From assembly GCA_039621445.1 (NCBI GenBank), contig CP154954.1:20260642-20324641 (forward strand): DNA of 64,000 bases, read 5' to 3'. How positions within the stretch are numbered: position 1 is the stretch's first letter; each line of letters starts with the position of its first letter. Both the position numbers and the translations under genes were made by a program. Positions 44,239-54,359 of this stretch are shown piece after piece. This stretch comes from Euglena gracilis (taxonomy: Eukaryota; Euglenida; Euglenophyceae; Euglenales). A model generated the notes under the pieces. The model made no database searches. It was not told where the DNA came from and saw only the letters and a list, made by a program, of their open reading frames with translations.

Positions 44239-45416
44239 CATCCCCCAGGATGTCCCCCCGCATTTCCACAACGTTTTCCACAACCGAAAACACCGTTTCC
44301 TACCCTAGGGGTAAAGAGAAAGCTGCCCCCCTACCCACCGCACTTTTACCGCTCGTTTCCCATGCGGTAGGGAAAGCCAGTAGCTTAACCCCGCACGTTT
44401 CGCTGGGTTCCCAGGCGAAAGCCCAAAGGCCTGAAGTTATAACGGTGTCGAGTAGCCGCCCAGCTGCACAACCTTTTCGTTTTCCACCAGGTGTGTCGAG
44501 TTCAGACACCCCTGTACACCCCCCAGCAGCTACCCCAACCGACACCAACTTATGCACTAACACCCACACAAACGCGCACCACATGCACCACCCCTCCTAC
44601 CAATGCGCTCACTGTCGGAGAATCTCCGCTTACCATGATTTTGATTGTGGATGTCTAGTTGAAACATCCAAACTAATCCGATTGGATCCCGCAACCGGGA
44701 ATTTTTCCCCTCCTACACCTGGTAGTGGTACCTATACACTTGGTACAGATTTAATAGATAACCAAAAGGTACACAGCCTTGGTACCATGGGTGATACACC
44801 CATCAGCACACTTGGTAATTATGCACAGCTCACAAATCCACTTGGTAGTTTTTCGCAATTCGCGAAAGTGAATCGAGCACTACAGTGCAAAGGCATAGCC
44901 TCCCTCTTCGGATTTGCGCATAGCGCCCCCTGTGCGCCTATGGCGCTCTCCAATACCCCCGCGCATATCGCGCTTCCCGCACATAGTGCGAATTCCGCAC
45001 ATATCGCGCTTGCCGCACATAGTGCGAATCCCGCGCATATCGCGCATTCCGCGCTATCGCGCATCACCGATGATTGGGTATATGCCCAACCCACCCATGC
45101 CCCCCCTGGATTGAGTCCTATGGACATGAATGTTGATGATTCACAATTTTGTTGTTCTGTGTTACAGCGTGTGCCCCCCCTTCAGGATGTTGAGCAGATC
45201 TCCAAGTACACCAAGGATACCTGGAATGCTTTTCAATTCGGTCAATATCGAATTTTGAAACATTGGTTTTCAAAAATCGCCGATATGGCGGATTCTTTTG
45301 ATTTGACCTTAGAAATTGATGCAACACCCCCCCGTTGTGTTATTTGGGCACCCGAACTGGAGGTCCAGGGGGGGGTGTTATTTGGGGGGGGGGGTTATTC
45401 GGGCACCACTCCCTGA
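44160..45416 (+). CDS. Low-complexity ORF downstream of the protease (unknown)
   Basis: It continues in a different frame from the protease. Pro/Thr/Ser/His-rich, with a Cys cluster CAHCRRISAYHDFDCGC (possible zinc site), a repeat of AHIALPAHSANSAHIALAAH type at 44960-45060, and a helical segment WNAFQFGQYRILKHWFSKI near the end. No pol motif is visible. It may be an additional structural protein of the element or a decayed pol region. The 3' side reads into G-runs with GTTATTTGGG units that recur at 47775-47870. Confidence 0.45.
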   Translation, partial: GGGLSFARFAHYPPHTHTTPPNLFPMTSPRMSPRISTTFSTTENTVSYPRGKEKAAPLPTALLPLVSHAVGKASSLTPHVSLGSQAKAQRPEVITVSSSRPAAQPFRFPPGVSSSDTPVHPPAATPTDTNLCTNTHTNAHHMHHPSYQCAHCRRISAYHDFDCGCLVETSKLIRLDPATGNFSPPTPGSGTYTLGTDLIDNQKVHSLGTMGDTPISTLGNYAQLTNPLGSFSQFAKVNRALQCKGIASLFGFAHSAPCAPMALSNTPAHIALPAHSANSAHIALAAHSANPAHIAHSALSRITDDWVYAQPTHAPPGLSPMDMNVDDSQFCCSVLQRVPPLQDVEQISKYTKDTWNAFQFGQYRILKHWFSKIADMADSFDLTLEIDATPPRCVIWAPELEVQGGVLFGGGGYSGTTP

Positions 45417-45426
45417 ACAGGTTCTT

Positions 45427-46213
45427 CACAAAACAATGTCTGATATCAGTGTCGAGGATACCTTGTCCAGGAGTGCATCCCTGGTATCTGGGTCTTTGCG
45501 GAAGAATCGGAAAAAGAATTATTTCCGGAACCATCCAGTGTGCAAGAGGAGGAAGAAGAAAACCAAGGTTGTTCTGTGGCTGCCTCGCAAGCCGGAAAGC
45601 GTTGCAAAATGCGGTCAGCCCATTTGTGAAAAAAAGAGCAATTTTGGAGTACGAAGCAATTAACCCAAAGAGCATGTCGTTGAGAAGCAACGAGTTACCC
45701 TGGCACGCTTGCGCCGCAAATCTCTGGAGATATGCCCAACATATGGTGTCCCAAAACGCAACTTGACAGCCAAGTGTTTCTCTGGGTTCAGTCGGAGGTA
45801 TTTTTTGCAAGCAACGTCAGGGCTGACAAAATTATTCTTTATAGGCACAAGATAGCCGACAACAAGGAGAAGCGCCTTCTCAAGATTTCGGAACAGGCAA
45901 TGCTTGAAAGAGCTCAGGATTTCCATGGCTATATGAGCAAAATCTGGGATGTGTTCAGATTCCCAATCTCGCACGTGGCGAACATGGACGAAACCCCGTT
46001 GTCTTTCACGGGGTCTTCCAAGTCGCTTCGCAGCCTCACAGTGAAAGGCATGGACAACGTTGTTGGTATGGATTTTTTTCCATCAAAGACTTACAGTCTG
46101 TTTGTTTGCAGGACCTAACACGTTCACCGAGGCAGACCACAAAAAGAGTGCAACGTTGACCATCACTTTCTGCGCGAAAAGCCAGAAAATGAAACCAACG
46201 CCAAGGGGGCAGG
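45427..46213 (+). pseudogene. pogo-like DDE transposase, copy 1 (fragment)
   Basis: A CENP-B-type helix-turn-helix (VPKRNLTAKCFSGFSRR-like, frameshifted) is followed from 45810 by an open frame ADKIILYRHKIADNKEK, FPISHVANMDETPLSFTG (the Asp of MDETP is the first catalytic residue in pogo/Tigger families) and SLTVKGMDNVV. A 46-base GT..AG intron (46066-46111) joins in phase to GPNTFTEADHKKSATLTITF. It ends abruptly where the LTR-like block begins at 46214. These enzymes cut and paste DNA; the C-terminal catalytic residues are missing here. Confidence 0.72.
46066..46111 (+). other. 46-base intron in pogo-like copy 1
   Basis: Starts GTATGG, ends TTTGCAG. Its removal changes the frame by one and connects KGMDNVVG to PNTFTEADHKK. 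The same intron lies 1,302 bases downstream in copy 2 (47368-47413). Confidence 0.65.
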
Positions 46214-46694
46214 TGTGTACCAGGCAGCATGAACACCATGACACTGTGCATAGCAGCAATCTGCAGAATGTACAGTGGCATGCCAGATAGTACCATTCCA
46301 GGTTCTGCAATACAAATTGCAGAATTAGGAATGGCCTATCCTATCTCGGATCTGCCTTTCTCTTCACAGGTGGTATTATTTTATTCTTGTCATCAAAAGC
46401 CTGATCAAAGGCAATTTCAAGCTCAAATATCCGACAGGAGAACATTTGTGGAACTAGTTTTCAAAAATCACACCTGGTTTGCCTTGTGCTCTGCATAAGC
46501 CCAAAGGCAAAAAAAAAACTAATAGTTAAGCGAAAGAATTTTACTTTTGTTACTCTCCTGGTTCTGTTCCGACGGGAGGGTTTAAGTAGGCCGACAGGCA
46601 GTGGGAATAGAGTCAGGGGACGTACAGTTGGTAGCAGATTCGGTTCCTTTCCTACACCCCTTCTCCCCCCCATCTTAACAGGTGACTTCAAACA
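46214..46694 (+). repeat. LTR-like block 2 between the pogo-like copies
   Basis: TGTGTACCAGGCAGC at the start and ACTTCAAACA at the end. It shares ordered motifs with block 1 (38742-39325). The bases after it (GTGAGTGGTGCTGAGCC) hold a TGG that could open a primer-binding site, which I could not match to a given tRNA. It sits exactly at the break between two copies of the transposase. Confidence 0.48.
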
Positions 46695-46747
46695 GTGAGT
46701 GGTGCTGAGCCTATAAACGACAAAGCATCCACGAGCTGTTTGGAGCC

Positions 46748-47519
46748 AACTTGTCGAGGACACCTTGTCCAGGAGTGCATCCCTGGTATCTGGGTCTTTG
46801 CGGAAGAATCGGAAAAAAGAATTATTTTCGGAACCATCCAGTGTGCAAGAGGAGGAAGAAGAAAACCAAGGTTGTTCTGTGGCTGCCTCGCAAGCCGGAA
46901 AGCGTTGCAAAATGCGGTCAGCCAATTTGTGAAAAAAGAGCAATTTTGGAGTACGAAGCAATTAACCCAAAGAGCATGTCGTTGAGAAGCAACGAGTTAC
47001 CCTGGCACGCTTGCGCCGCAAAGTTCTGGAGATATGCCCAACATATGGTGTTCCAAAACGCAACTTGACAGCCAAGTGGTTCTCTGGCTTCCGTCGGAGG
47101 TATTTTTTGCAAGCAACGTCAGGGCTGACAAAATTATTCTTTATAGGCACAAGATATCCGACAACAAGGAGAAGCGCCTTCTCAAGATTTCGGAACAGGC
47201 AATGCTTGAAAGAGCTCAGGATTTCCATGGCTATATCAGCAAAATCTAGGAGGTGTTCAGATGCCCAATCTCGCACGTGGCGAACATGGACGAAACCCCG
47301 TTGTCTTTCACGGGGTCTTCCAAGTCGCTTCGCAGCCTCACAGTGAAAGGCATGGACAACGTTGTGGGTATGGATTTTTTTCCATCAAAGACTTACAGTC
47401 TGTTTGTTTGCAGGACCTAACCCGTTCACCGAGGCAGACCACAAAAAGAGTGCAACGTTGATCATCACTTTCTGCGCGAAAAGCCAGAAAATGAAACCAA
47501 CGCCAAGGGGGCAGGGCAC
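46748..47519 (+). pseudogene. pogo-like DDE transposase, copy 2
   Basis: Tandem copy of 45446-46213 at an offset of 1,302 bases. The helix-turn-helix part reads ICPTYGVPKRNLTAKWFSGF; the catalytic part has VANMDETPLSFTG and the 46-base intron at 47368-47413. It has a stop (ISKI followed by TAG) near 47248 where copy 1 has Trp, and the same frameshift as copy 1 after FRRR. At 47520 a GTAAGT donor-like site follows; a frame at 47566-47703 (HMELEDLFLHQL to VLTFKK, stop) may be the old last exon, but its phase does not fit. Confidence 0.72.
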
Positions 47520-47565
47520 GTAAGTTTTTACATCTAATCCTCTACTAGCGCTCCCCACCATTCAG

Positions 47566-47703
47566 TGTCCCCTGACCCCCGCCAAGTGTGCCGCTAAAGC
47601 TCACATGGAACTTGAGGATCTGTTTTTACATCAGCTAACCACCCCTGCTCCAAAGCCTAAGCCCAAGGTCTTCCGTCAATCGGTTCTGACCTTCAAAAAA
47701 TAA
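47566..47703 (+). CDS. Possible last exon of the pogo-like transposase
   Basis: After a 46-base GT..AG interval (47520-47565) the frame CPLTPAKCAAKAHMELEDLF and onward ends with VLTFKK and TAA. Length and basic C-terminus suit a transposase tail. Splicing at these sites would shift the frame by one, so either another site is used or the copy has decayed. Confidence 0.3.
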   Translation, partial: CPLTPAKCAAKAHMELEDLFLHQLTTPAPKPKPKVFRQSVLTFKK

Positions 47704-48050
47704 CCAGGATGTGGACAGTGTCTGCTTGAGCACTCCTGGGCAAGGAATCCATCTGCTTATGCACGTTGTGCACAGGGTGGGGGGTGTTATTTGGGTCCTC
47801 GAAAACAGCCCCCAATGGGGGGGTGTTAGTTGGCGGTGTTATTTGGGGGGGGTTATTTGGGAGAGGGATTTACTCGAAATTGGCCAGATCTTTCATGTCG
47901 CCTTTTGAAGGAGCATGTGACACTCAGAAAAGATGCTTACTGCCACCCGGGGCGACACCTCCGCACTTTGCCCTTGTGAGGCCTTGTCTTGCCGGCTGTG
48001 TTTTTTGGACTTCGACGCGCTGGGTTAGGAGTCCCTGCTTAACGCCTTTT
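47704..48050. other. Region without a confident gene, with GTTATTTGGG units
   Basis: GTTATTTGGG/GTTAGTTGG units with G-runs at 47775-47870 echo those at 45340-45410 on the other side of the pogo-like block. The right end (CGCCGGAGTTGGCTGATT near 48055) resembles the DIRS leader. Confidence 0.4.
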
Positions 48051-48190
48051 TTTTCGCCGGAGTTGGCTGATTCCTAATTTGCCCTTCCATGACCAGAAGA
48101 AAGGAGCCAAATTGAACATCGAAGAAGTTTTCACAAGAGCAAAAAATATCACATCAATATCCACAACGAAACGTAACAGACGAGCATCAA

Positions 48191-49072
48191 TTGAAAAACC
48201 AATTATCGAAATTAATTTGGACTTCAATGAGCAATGAATTATCAAAGAAATTGGAGTTACGCGGTCGGCGTGAAGGTGCAGAAGCGGCCGCGGCAGCTGG
48301 AGGACCTGAAGGTGCGGACGAGACGTGGCAAACCGTAGCCGCCCCTCCCCCCACCCTTTCGGACTCCCACGACACTGGAAGGGGGAGGAAGGGACCAAGA
48401 GGGCGAAGCGCAAGAAGATGGCGAGGTCCTGCTTTCCTTGCCGGATTTTCTGTTCTGGTGTGTTTGTGTGTGCGCGCGGGGTGCTTCTTACTGCGCCTTT
48501 GTTGCAAGAAAAGGAGTACCTCACCATCTCGCAGTGCGGAGCCCGAATGGTCTCGACAGAAAATTCGTCCAATGAATCACCCAGTAACGGCCACTGTCTC
48601 TGGGCCCTTGTGGCCCGAAAGCCCAGGCATCAGAAGCTACAGCAAGCCCCAGCCCCCAAAGGGCAACAGAGACTGGGGACGAATGTCAAGTTGGCAAGGT
48701 AGGACAACCTGTGCAACCCGCCCACCAGGGCCAAGTCCCACTATGGCGACCCAGAGCAAGAACACAGCCATGCCAGAACAATTCCAGGCCAAGGGGGACT
48801 TCACCACAAGGGCCATGGGGCCAATTCTGCAAGCAGCTCCCCTCAGGAAGGGGCAGAAACGTCTTACAACCCCCTCCCCAATTTTTCTAACACTACACCC
48901 CCTACCGAGGGCAAGGGGGGGCACTGCAGTCCCCCCCCGGATTCAGATGCAACTGGAGACCAACTTCAGGAAATGGGTGTCAGGGCCAGGGAGGGAGGCC
49001 AGAATAACACCCAAGGCCATGGAGGCCATGGATAGCTCAAGCGAGAGGCCAGATTCAACTGCAAGGCCATGA
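48191..49072 (+). CDS. ORF in a diverged DIRS-like remnant (Gag-like, uncertain)
   Basis: A 293-codon open frame without ATG at its start. It runs through a diverged copy of the DIRS terminal sequence (48400-48560: GAGGTCCTGCTTTCC, GGGGTGCTTCTTACTGCG, GCCCGAATGGTC) and then through a Gly/Arg/Pro/Thr-rich part. A possible real peptide is LSKKLELRGRREGAEAAAAA at the left. I think this is a non-autonomous or second-family DIRS relative rather than a host gene. The right part (49200-49270) leads directly into the D3 3' repeat. Confidence 0.35.
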   Translation: MKNQLSKLIWTSMSNELSKKLELRGRREGAEAAAAAGGPEGADETWQTVAAPPPTLSDSHDTGRGRKGPRGRSARRWRGPAFLAGFSVLVCLCVRAGCFLLRLCCKKRSTSPSRSAEPEWSRQKIRPMNHPVTATVSGPLWPESPGIRSYSKPQPPKGNRDWGRMSSWQGRTTCATRPPGPSPTMATQSKNTAMPEQFQAKGDFTTRAMGPILQAAPLRKGQKRLTTPSPIFLTLHPLPRARGGTAVPPRIQMQLETNFRKWVSGPGREARITPKAMEAMDSSSERPDSTARP

Positions 49073-49719
49073 CAGCCAGGAATTTCAAGGCCATGGAGGC
49101 CATACACACCAGCGCAATGGGGCCCAAAGGTGGTCAAGATTTGGCCCCCCAGAAGCTAAGGTGCAGTCTCTATAAAAAAAAATCTAGAAGCCCCGGGAGG
49201 AAGGCCCCGAGGGGCCAAAGCAGGACGGGCTAAACGCCCCAGAGCATTTATTTCAGCCCATGGAAGGGGACGAGTACTCCCGGGAAGTCTGACCAGGGAG
49301 GAAGTGACCATGAGGTCGGAGCACAAGAGGGGGGTGAGATCCTGCTTTGTGTGCCGGCTGTTTTGTTGTTTTTGTGTTCTTCTTGGCGGGGTACTTCTTA
49401 CTTCGACTTTGGTGCCGGAGTTGGCGATGATGTGCTCTCCGACACCGACTTGCCGAAGGTCAACCGCAGGGCTCCCCGGCCTGTGTGCAGGGGCGTTCTT
49501 GCCCCCCCCCCCCTGGAGGAGGATGCTTTCCTTTTCTGGGTGGGTTGGGTGGGCTCACCCCCCTCTTGTGCTCCGCCCTCATGGTCACTCCCTCCCTGGT
49601 CAGACTTCCTGGGAGTACTCGACCATTCGGGCTTCGCACACTCTGGGGGTGAGACGTTGTGCACGACCCCCTTTTCAAATTTTCTCGTTGCGGAATCCAC
49701 CGCCCCCAACCGTAAATAA

Positions 49720-50851
49720 TGAGCTGAAAAGGCTGTGAAATTTTTCCACTGACCCAGTACACACACCTCCTCACTGGACAGTCCCAATTTTTTGTACATC
49801 AAAACCCCAGCCCCCTGGTGCTGTGGGCTTTCCAGTGGGAAATTGGAATGCCAAAGGTTTCCAACAACTCCTTTGTCAAAGAGTTAATTCTGTTGGATGT
49901 CAAGGGCCTTTTGCCATCCAAACTCCACATCAGAGGGGCACCCTGGGGGATGAAAGATGTTCTTTTCACATATTCTCTCATCAAATGATATGGACTCAAA
50001 GATGGCAGTGAATCAATCTTCAACACCTGCTCCCACTTTGGTGAAGGCCAACCCTTTCTCCATACCAAAATGAAAAACTTTTCCCCCACCACTGAAATGG
50101 TTCTTTGGGTTCTTGCGGGGTCTACCCCCCTGTGAAGAGCCAAAAGTCTGAAGGACAGAATGATTCTCCACCTCAGCTCCATAAGGGACATGTCAGAAAC
50201 CCTTTCAGTGCTCTGCCATTTTCTCAAAATGGGTAATGGGTCCCAAAAGGCAGCATACCTCTGAACTGAACGATTCCATTCCTTTTTCACTTTTGTAAGT
50301 AAAGGGTGAAATCGAATGGTCTCCAACCCAGGTAAATATTGCAGGGAGGCATATGCAAATCGAGCATCAGCCTGTGAAAGTTTGTGTAGGTCCAACAGGG
50401 CAGTGGCCAGCTCCATCCTGGAGACTTGCAAGGGCTCCAATCCTTTCTGTTGCAAAATAACAAACAGTTTTCTGAAGACACTGTCATAACGCTTCAGGGT
50501 TCCCAAAGTCCTCAGGACATTTTCAATGTCTTGATGTGGCACCTTTTGCTGTTCCAAAAGGAACCTGATACCACTGTGCAAGCCAGGGGCCACTTTGGTC
50601 TTGGCATTGATTGCCCCCAACAATTCTTGAACATTCCCTCCCTGGGGGGTATGACCAACATTCGTGTCCCTGGTTTTGACATTTTGATTAATAGGGGCGA
50701 CCATGGACTCAAAACCCACATGGGTGTCACCAAAAGGCATTTCACCTGCTTGTTCAATCTCAGTCTGATGAGCCAAGGAAAAATCACTTTCCAGGGGTGG
50801 GTTGGCATAAACATCTCTGACTGAAGCCAGATCGCATTTCAATGCATCCAC
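49720..50851 (-). pseudogene. D3 tyrosine recombinase (frameshifted at HxxR)
   Basis: One frame (49799-50851) runs from VDALKCDLASVRDVYANPP (wrong-phase overlap with RNase H) through the core, LHRGVDPARTQRT (Arg box) and KAHSTRGLGF (HxxR), then stops. The Tyr box GQWKNFTAFSAHYLRLG is in the frame of 49398-49802. The G-run before GLGF is the likely slip site. Confidence 0.72.
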
Positions 50852-50860
50852 CAGAGAAGC

Positions 50861-52185
50861 TTAGTGGTGGGGCCATCTGGCTACAAACTTTTGGAATTTT
50901 GCATTTCCTGGAGATGCAAACATGTCTGTGTCTGGAGCAATGTCGGTTCTGAAAAGCTGCAGAATTTGGGTGAACAGGTTTGGGCACAGGGTAAAATCTC
51001 CCTTGTCCTGATCCCACCTTGTGAGTGCGTCTGCCAACATTTCTGCTGAAGGAACCCACTGGACCTGCAGTTGAACTTGGTTTTCCGAACACCAATGAAA
51101 TAGAGGTTCCAAAACCTGATAGAGGTGCTCTTTTCTTCCCCCCCCCCACTTGGTCAGATAACTTAGTGCCAATTGACTGTTCTCGTTTAACAGCACAGTT
51201 TCACCAGGCTGGGTAAAGGGTTTTACTGTCTGTACTGCTGCCATCAGCTCTTTCACATTTATATGTAAACAATTTTTCTCCCTCCAAAATTCTTGTATTA
51301 TTTGATTTTGGAAGGAGTCCACCCTCCATGCCCATGTGTAGGAGTCTGAATGGAGCACCATTTTTGCCAGTTGTAGGAAAGGTCTGCCCAGACCTGGTTG
51401 CAGGTATGTATTTAGGACTTTGATTTCCCCATTCAGGCTTTCTGGTATGTCGATGCAAAAATCCCAGCCCTTTTCCTGATGCAGCTGGCTGAACTTTAAG
51501 AGCTCCTGGGTTACCAATCTCAGAAATGGAAGAGCAGGGAGGTAACTTCTGATTTGTCCCAGAATGCTGGAAATCTTTCTGCAACTCAGTTTCTGGGCCA
51601 GAACCACCTTGCCCAGTTCCTTTCTGTGGTTTTTAATTTGTTGGGGGGCACCTCCAGCTGACCTTTTTCCAGATTGATGATGAACCCCAAATGTTGCAGC
51701 CTTTGGGTGGGAGTAAACACAGACTTTTTCTCGCTGACTTTGAACCCACCCTCCCCTAATGTGTTCAGCATTTTCAACAAATGCTTTTTTGCCAAATTTT
51801 CTGTTGAACCAAACAGAATGATGTCGTCCAAATAGACGAACACCTGCAATCCCTTTGATCGCCACAGTTTTGGCAGGACTTTCATTGGGGACATGAACAA
51901 TTTTTGGAGGGTGCTTAGGCCAAAACAGGCCCCCTGAAACTCCCACAGGTCTGGTCCCACCTGAATTCTGACAAATTTTTTGAAATCTTTTTCCAGACCC
52001 AGACGAAAGTAGGCATCTTTCAAGCCCATTTTGACTGCCCAATCCCCTTTTTTCAGGGCGGGAAAATGGTGGACATGTTTTCCAAAGTGAACTTTTCTGG
52101 ACAGCAAAATTGACTTAGATCTCGACAATCTGTGATAAGTCGATGCTTGACCCCCTCCCTTTCTGATTTGGACAACACAAACCAA
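50861..52185 (-). pseudogene. D3 reverse transcriptase and RNase H (frameshifted)
   Basis: The RT frame 51586-52185 gives ENMST-type motifs in part, VKMGLKDAYFRLGL (motif A with Gly for Asp) and VYLDDIILF. RNase H motifs (LHSDSYTWAW, NVKELMAAVQTVK, MLADALTRWDQDKG, PDTDMFASPGNAKFQ) are in the 50861-52042 frame. In the RNase H substrate-binding site LLNVDNQVAL has become LLNENSQLAL, so a conserved Asp is lost there too. Confidence 0.75.
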
Positions 52186-52284
52186 GGTACTAGGTGAGCA
52201 GTGTCTGTGGCCATTTCCAATTTTTTGGTTGCCCCACTTTCTTGGTACTCCCTGGGGTAGAGGGTGGTCTGGCTGAAAACCATT

Positions 52285-53810
52285 TTAAATTAGTGATACT
52301 ACCCACTGGCTTGCATTTTTCTGCCACCTTTTCTCAGTCTCTGAAACAGTGGTAACCCCAGCCATGCCCTTTCTCTGAATTCCAACCCTTGAAGGATACC
52401 TTTCTCCCATTCCTGTGCGGGAGACTGGTGTGGGCCAGGTTCCTGGTTCCAGGAGCCCTTGCCAGACTGGTGATGGCATCTAGGCAGGGGTCAGCAGGGG
52501 GATTACCCCCTCCTTGGAGATCAGCTGGGGGGTCTCTCCCCCACTTCATCTTTGTTCTGGCTTGCCCATCATGGGCACCAGGGGCCTGTAAGCCCTGACT
52601 CCTTCTGTGCTTGGCTTTGTTGGTTTCACCCCCTCTTGGGGTCTTTATTCTTCAGGCCTTCCCCTTGCCTTTCCTGAGGAAAATGGTGGGGAGACAGCGG
52701 ATTACAGAGATTATTCAGACCCTTTGGACCACCCTGGTCTCCACTGGCTGCCATAGCCCTTTCCTCTCCCAGACTTGAATCGGCTGCCATAGCCTTTGCC
52801 TTTGCCAAACTTGAACTAAAATCCTTTGTTCCCTGTGGGAATGGGAAAATGAGACATAGAATGTCTGGAGAAGGCTGGTGCCAAGCCTGCTTGATTCAGA
52901 GCCCATTGGGCTTTGTCAACTGCCAAATCTTCCTTGGAGAACAGCCCGTTGTTTGTACTTGGGATTGCCCCTGGAATGCTGCACTTCTTCCTCTCCTTCA
53001 GCAGCGTCTGCTCCAGCTCTGCTACAGCAAAAAAAACAGTTGTTGTGCTAATATTTGATAATCTGCTTCCACACTGCCATAAAGGCATGCCACCATCCTC
53101 TCCAGGTGCAACATCTTTTTCTGCCATGCCTTCAGCTGCTTTTCCCAGGCCCCTTTTCCATCTGAACCATAATTATTATCTTCCGCTCTTACTTTTATCC
53201 CCTGATTCCTTGGTAGCTCCCCCAGCACCATTTTCCACGGTAGTCGATCTCCTTTTTCGGCGTGCCGAAGGCACGCTGCCAGCTCTGGCGCCGGCGCCAG
53301 TTCCTCCTGCCAGGGGAGCCGTTCGTCCGCCTCGTCGTTGTCGTTGTACTCCTCGTCTTCTCCGTCCTCCTCCATCGCGGACCGCTCCGCTCTCTGCGTC
53401 ATCCCCTTGTCTTTCTTCGAACTCTTCTCCAGCCAACGCTCAGCCAACTTTAACGCCACGTCCGCTGCTGTCTGCCCCAAGTCGATCAGTGGTACTTCCA
53501 CACTCCCTGCTAATGCCACCGAGTACAAGAACGAATTCCTGTAGTCTCCGACTTGGCTGGAGACAATCGCCACCTGTGTCAGCTCGTGGACCTTCTTTGC
53601 ACGCTTCGTAGTGTGCCCTCCGCCGCCAAGCCAGTTTTGCCCGGACGCGATGATGGCGACGAGGGATTCCGGGGACGATTCTGCCAATAGTTTCGCCACG
53701 TTGCCCTCGTTGAAGAATAGCTCTCCCCACGAATTGTTGAATATGACTTCATCCTCGGATGTCAATTTCTCTGCGTACGTTGCCACCTGATGTTGTCGAA
53801 GGACGTTAAT
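52285..53810 (-). pseudogene. D3 Gag
   Basis: The frame 53022-53891 covers YAEKLTSEDEVIFNNS through the acidic tract and the coiled coil KMLHLERMVACLYGS. It ends at an A-run near 53030 and resumes as LEQTLLKERKKCSIPGAI in the next frame. The Gly/Lys-rich part down to 52285 is broken up. It is the best guide to the natural Gag frame in the family. Confidence 0.65.
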
Positions 53811-53936
53811 ATCCGCCAACTCCGGCACCAAAAAGCAGTACGAAGCACCCCGCCAAAAAACAACACAAACAACAGGACAGCCGGCACACAAAGCAGGATC
53901 TCACCCCCAGAGTGTGCGAAGCCCGAATGGTCATTC

Positions 53937-54359
53937 AAAACAAGGGGGGACCCTCAGAGGGGTCATTTTTTTCCAGTTCGGGGGACCCCCGGACCCCCCC
54001 CCCCCCTGGGGGGAGGGGTCTAGCTAGTCCATTTTTTCCAGTGTTCAGCCGATTGGCTGACCAGTCCCCCCCCGGGGTCCTTAAGCAAATGCCTGGCTGG
54101 GGTTTCTTGCTGGGGGGGGCCAGCAAGAAACCAGAAACAAGAACCAGAAACAAGAAGGTTTTTAATAGGTTTTGGGCGATTTTGTTCCAAAAATTCCCAA
54201 AAATGGTATTTTTGGGGGTTAAAAAAATTTTCGGCGCTTCGCGCCGGACACCGGAAAAAATTTTCCACTGGCTAGAAATCCCACCAGCCAAATTTGGACT
54301 AGCTGCAGTCCAGCCCCCCCCCGGGGGGGGGTACTGCAACCCCTTAAGCACATGCCTGA
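53937..54359. mobile_element. Two overlapping MITE fragments next to D3
   Basis: A right end CTTAAGCAAATGCCTGG at 54081-54097 and another CTTAAGCACATGCCTG at 54343-54358 belong to the CAGGCTT..AAGCCTG family. The body has a perfect GGCGCTTCGCGCC hairpin at 54233-54245. A separate inverted repeat of 13 bases (GGTTTCTTGCTGG / CCAGCAAGAAACC) lies at 54101-54132. The left ends are lost. Confidence 0.55.

Larger units (their letters stand above)
49272..53936 (-). mobile_element. DIRS-like retrotransposon D3 (full length, broken)
   Basis: Same plan as D1 on the minus strand: leader 53936-53780, Gag, RT, RNase H, tyrosine recombinase, and inverted 3' repeats at 49272-49339 and 49553-49621. The Gag N-terminus has VATYAEKL where D1 has MATYAEIL, so the D1 start codon is absent. 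It shares the RT Asp-to-Gly change with D2. Confidence 0.82.
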
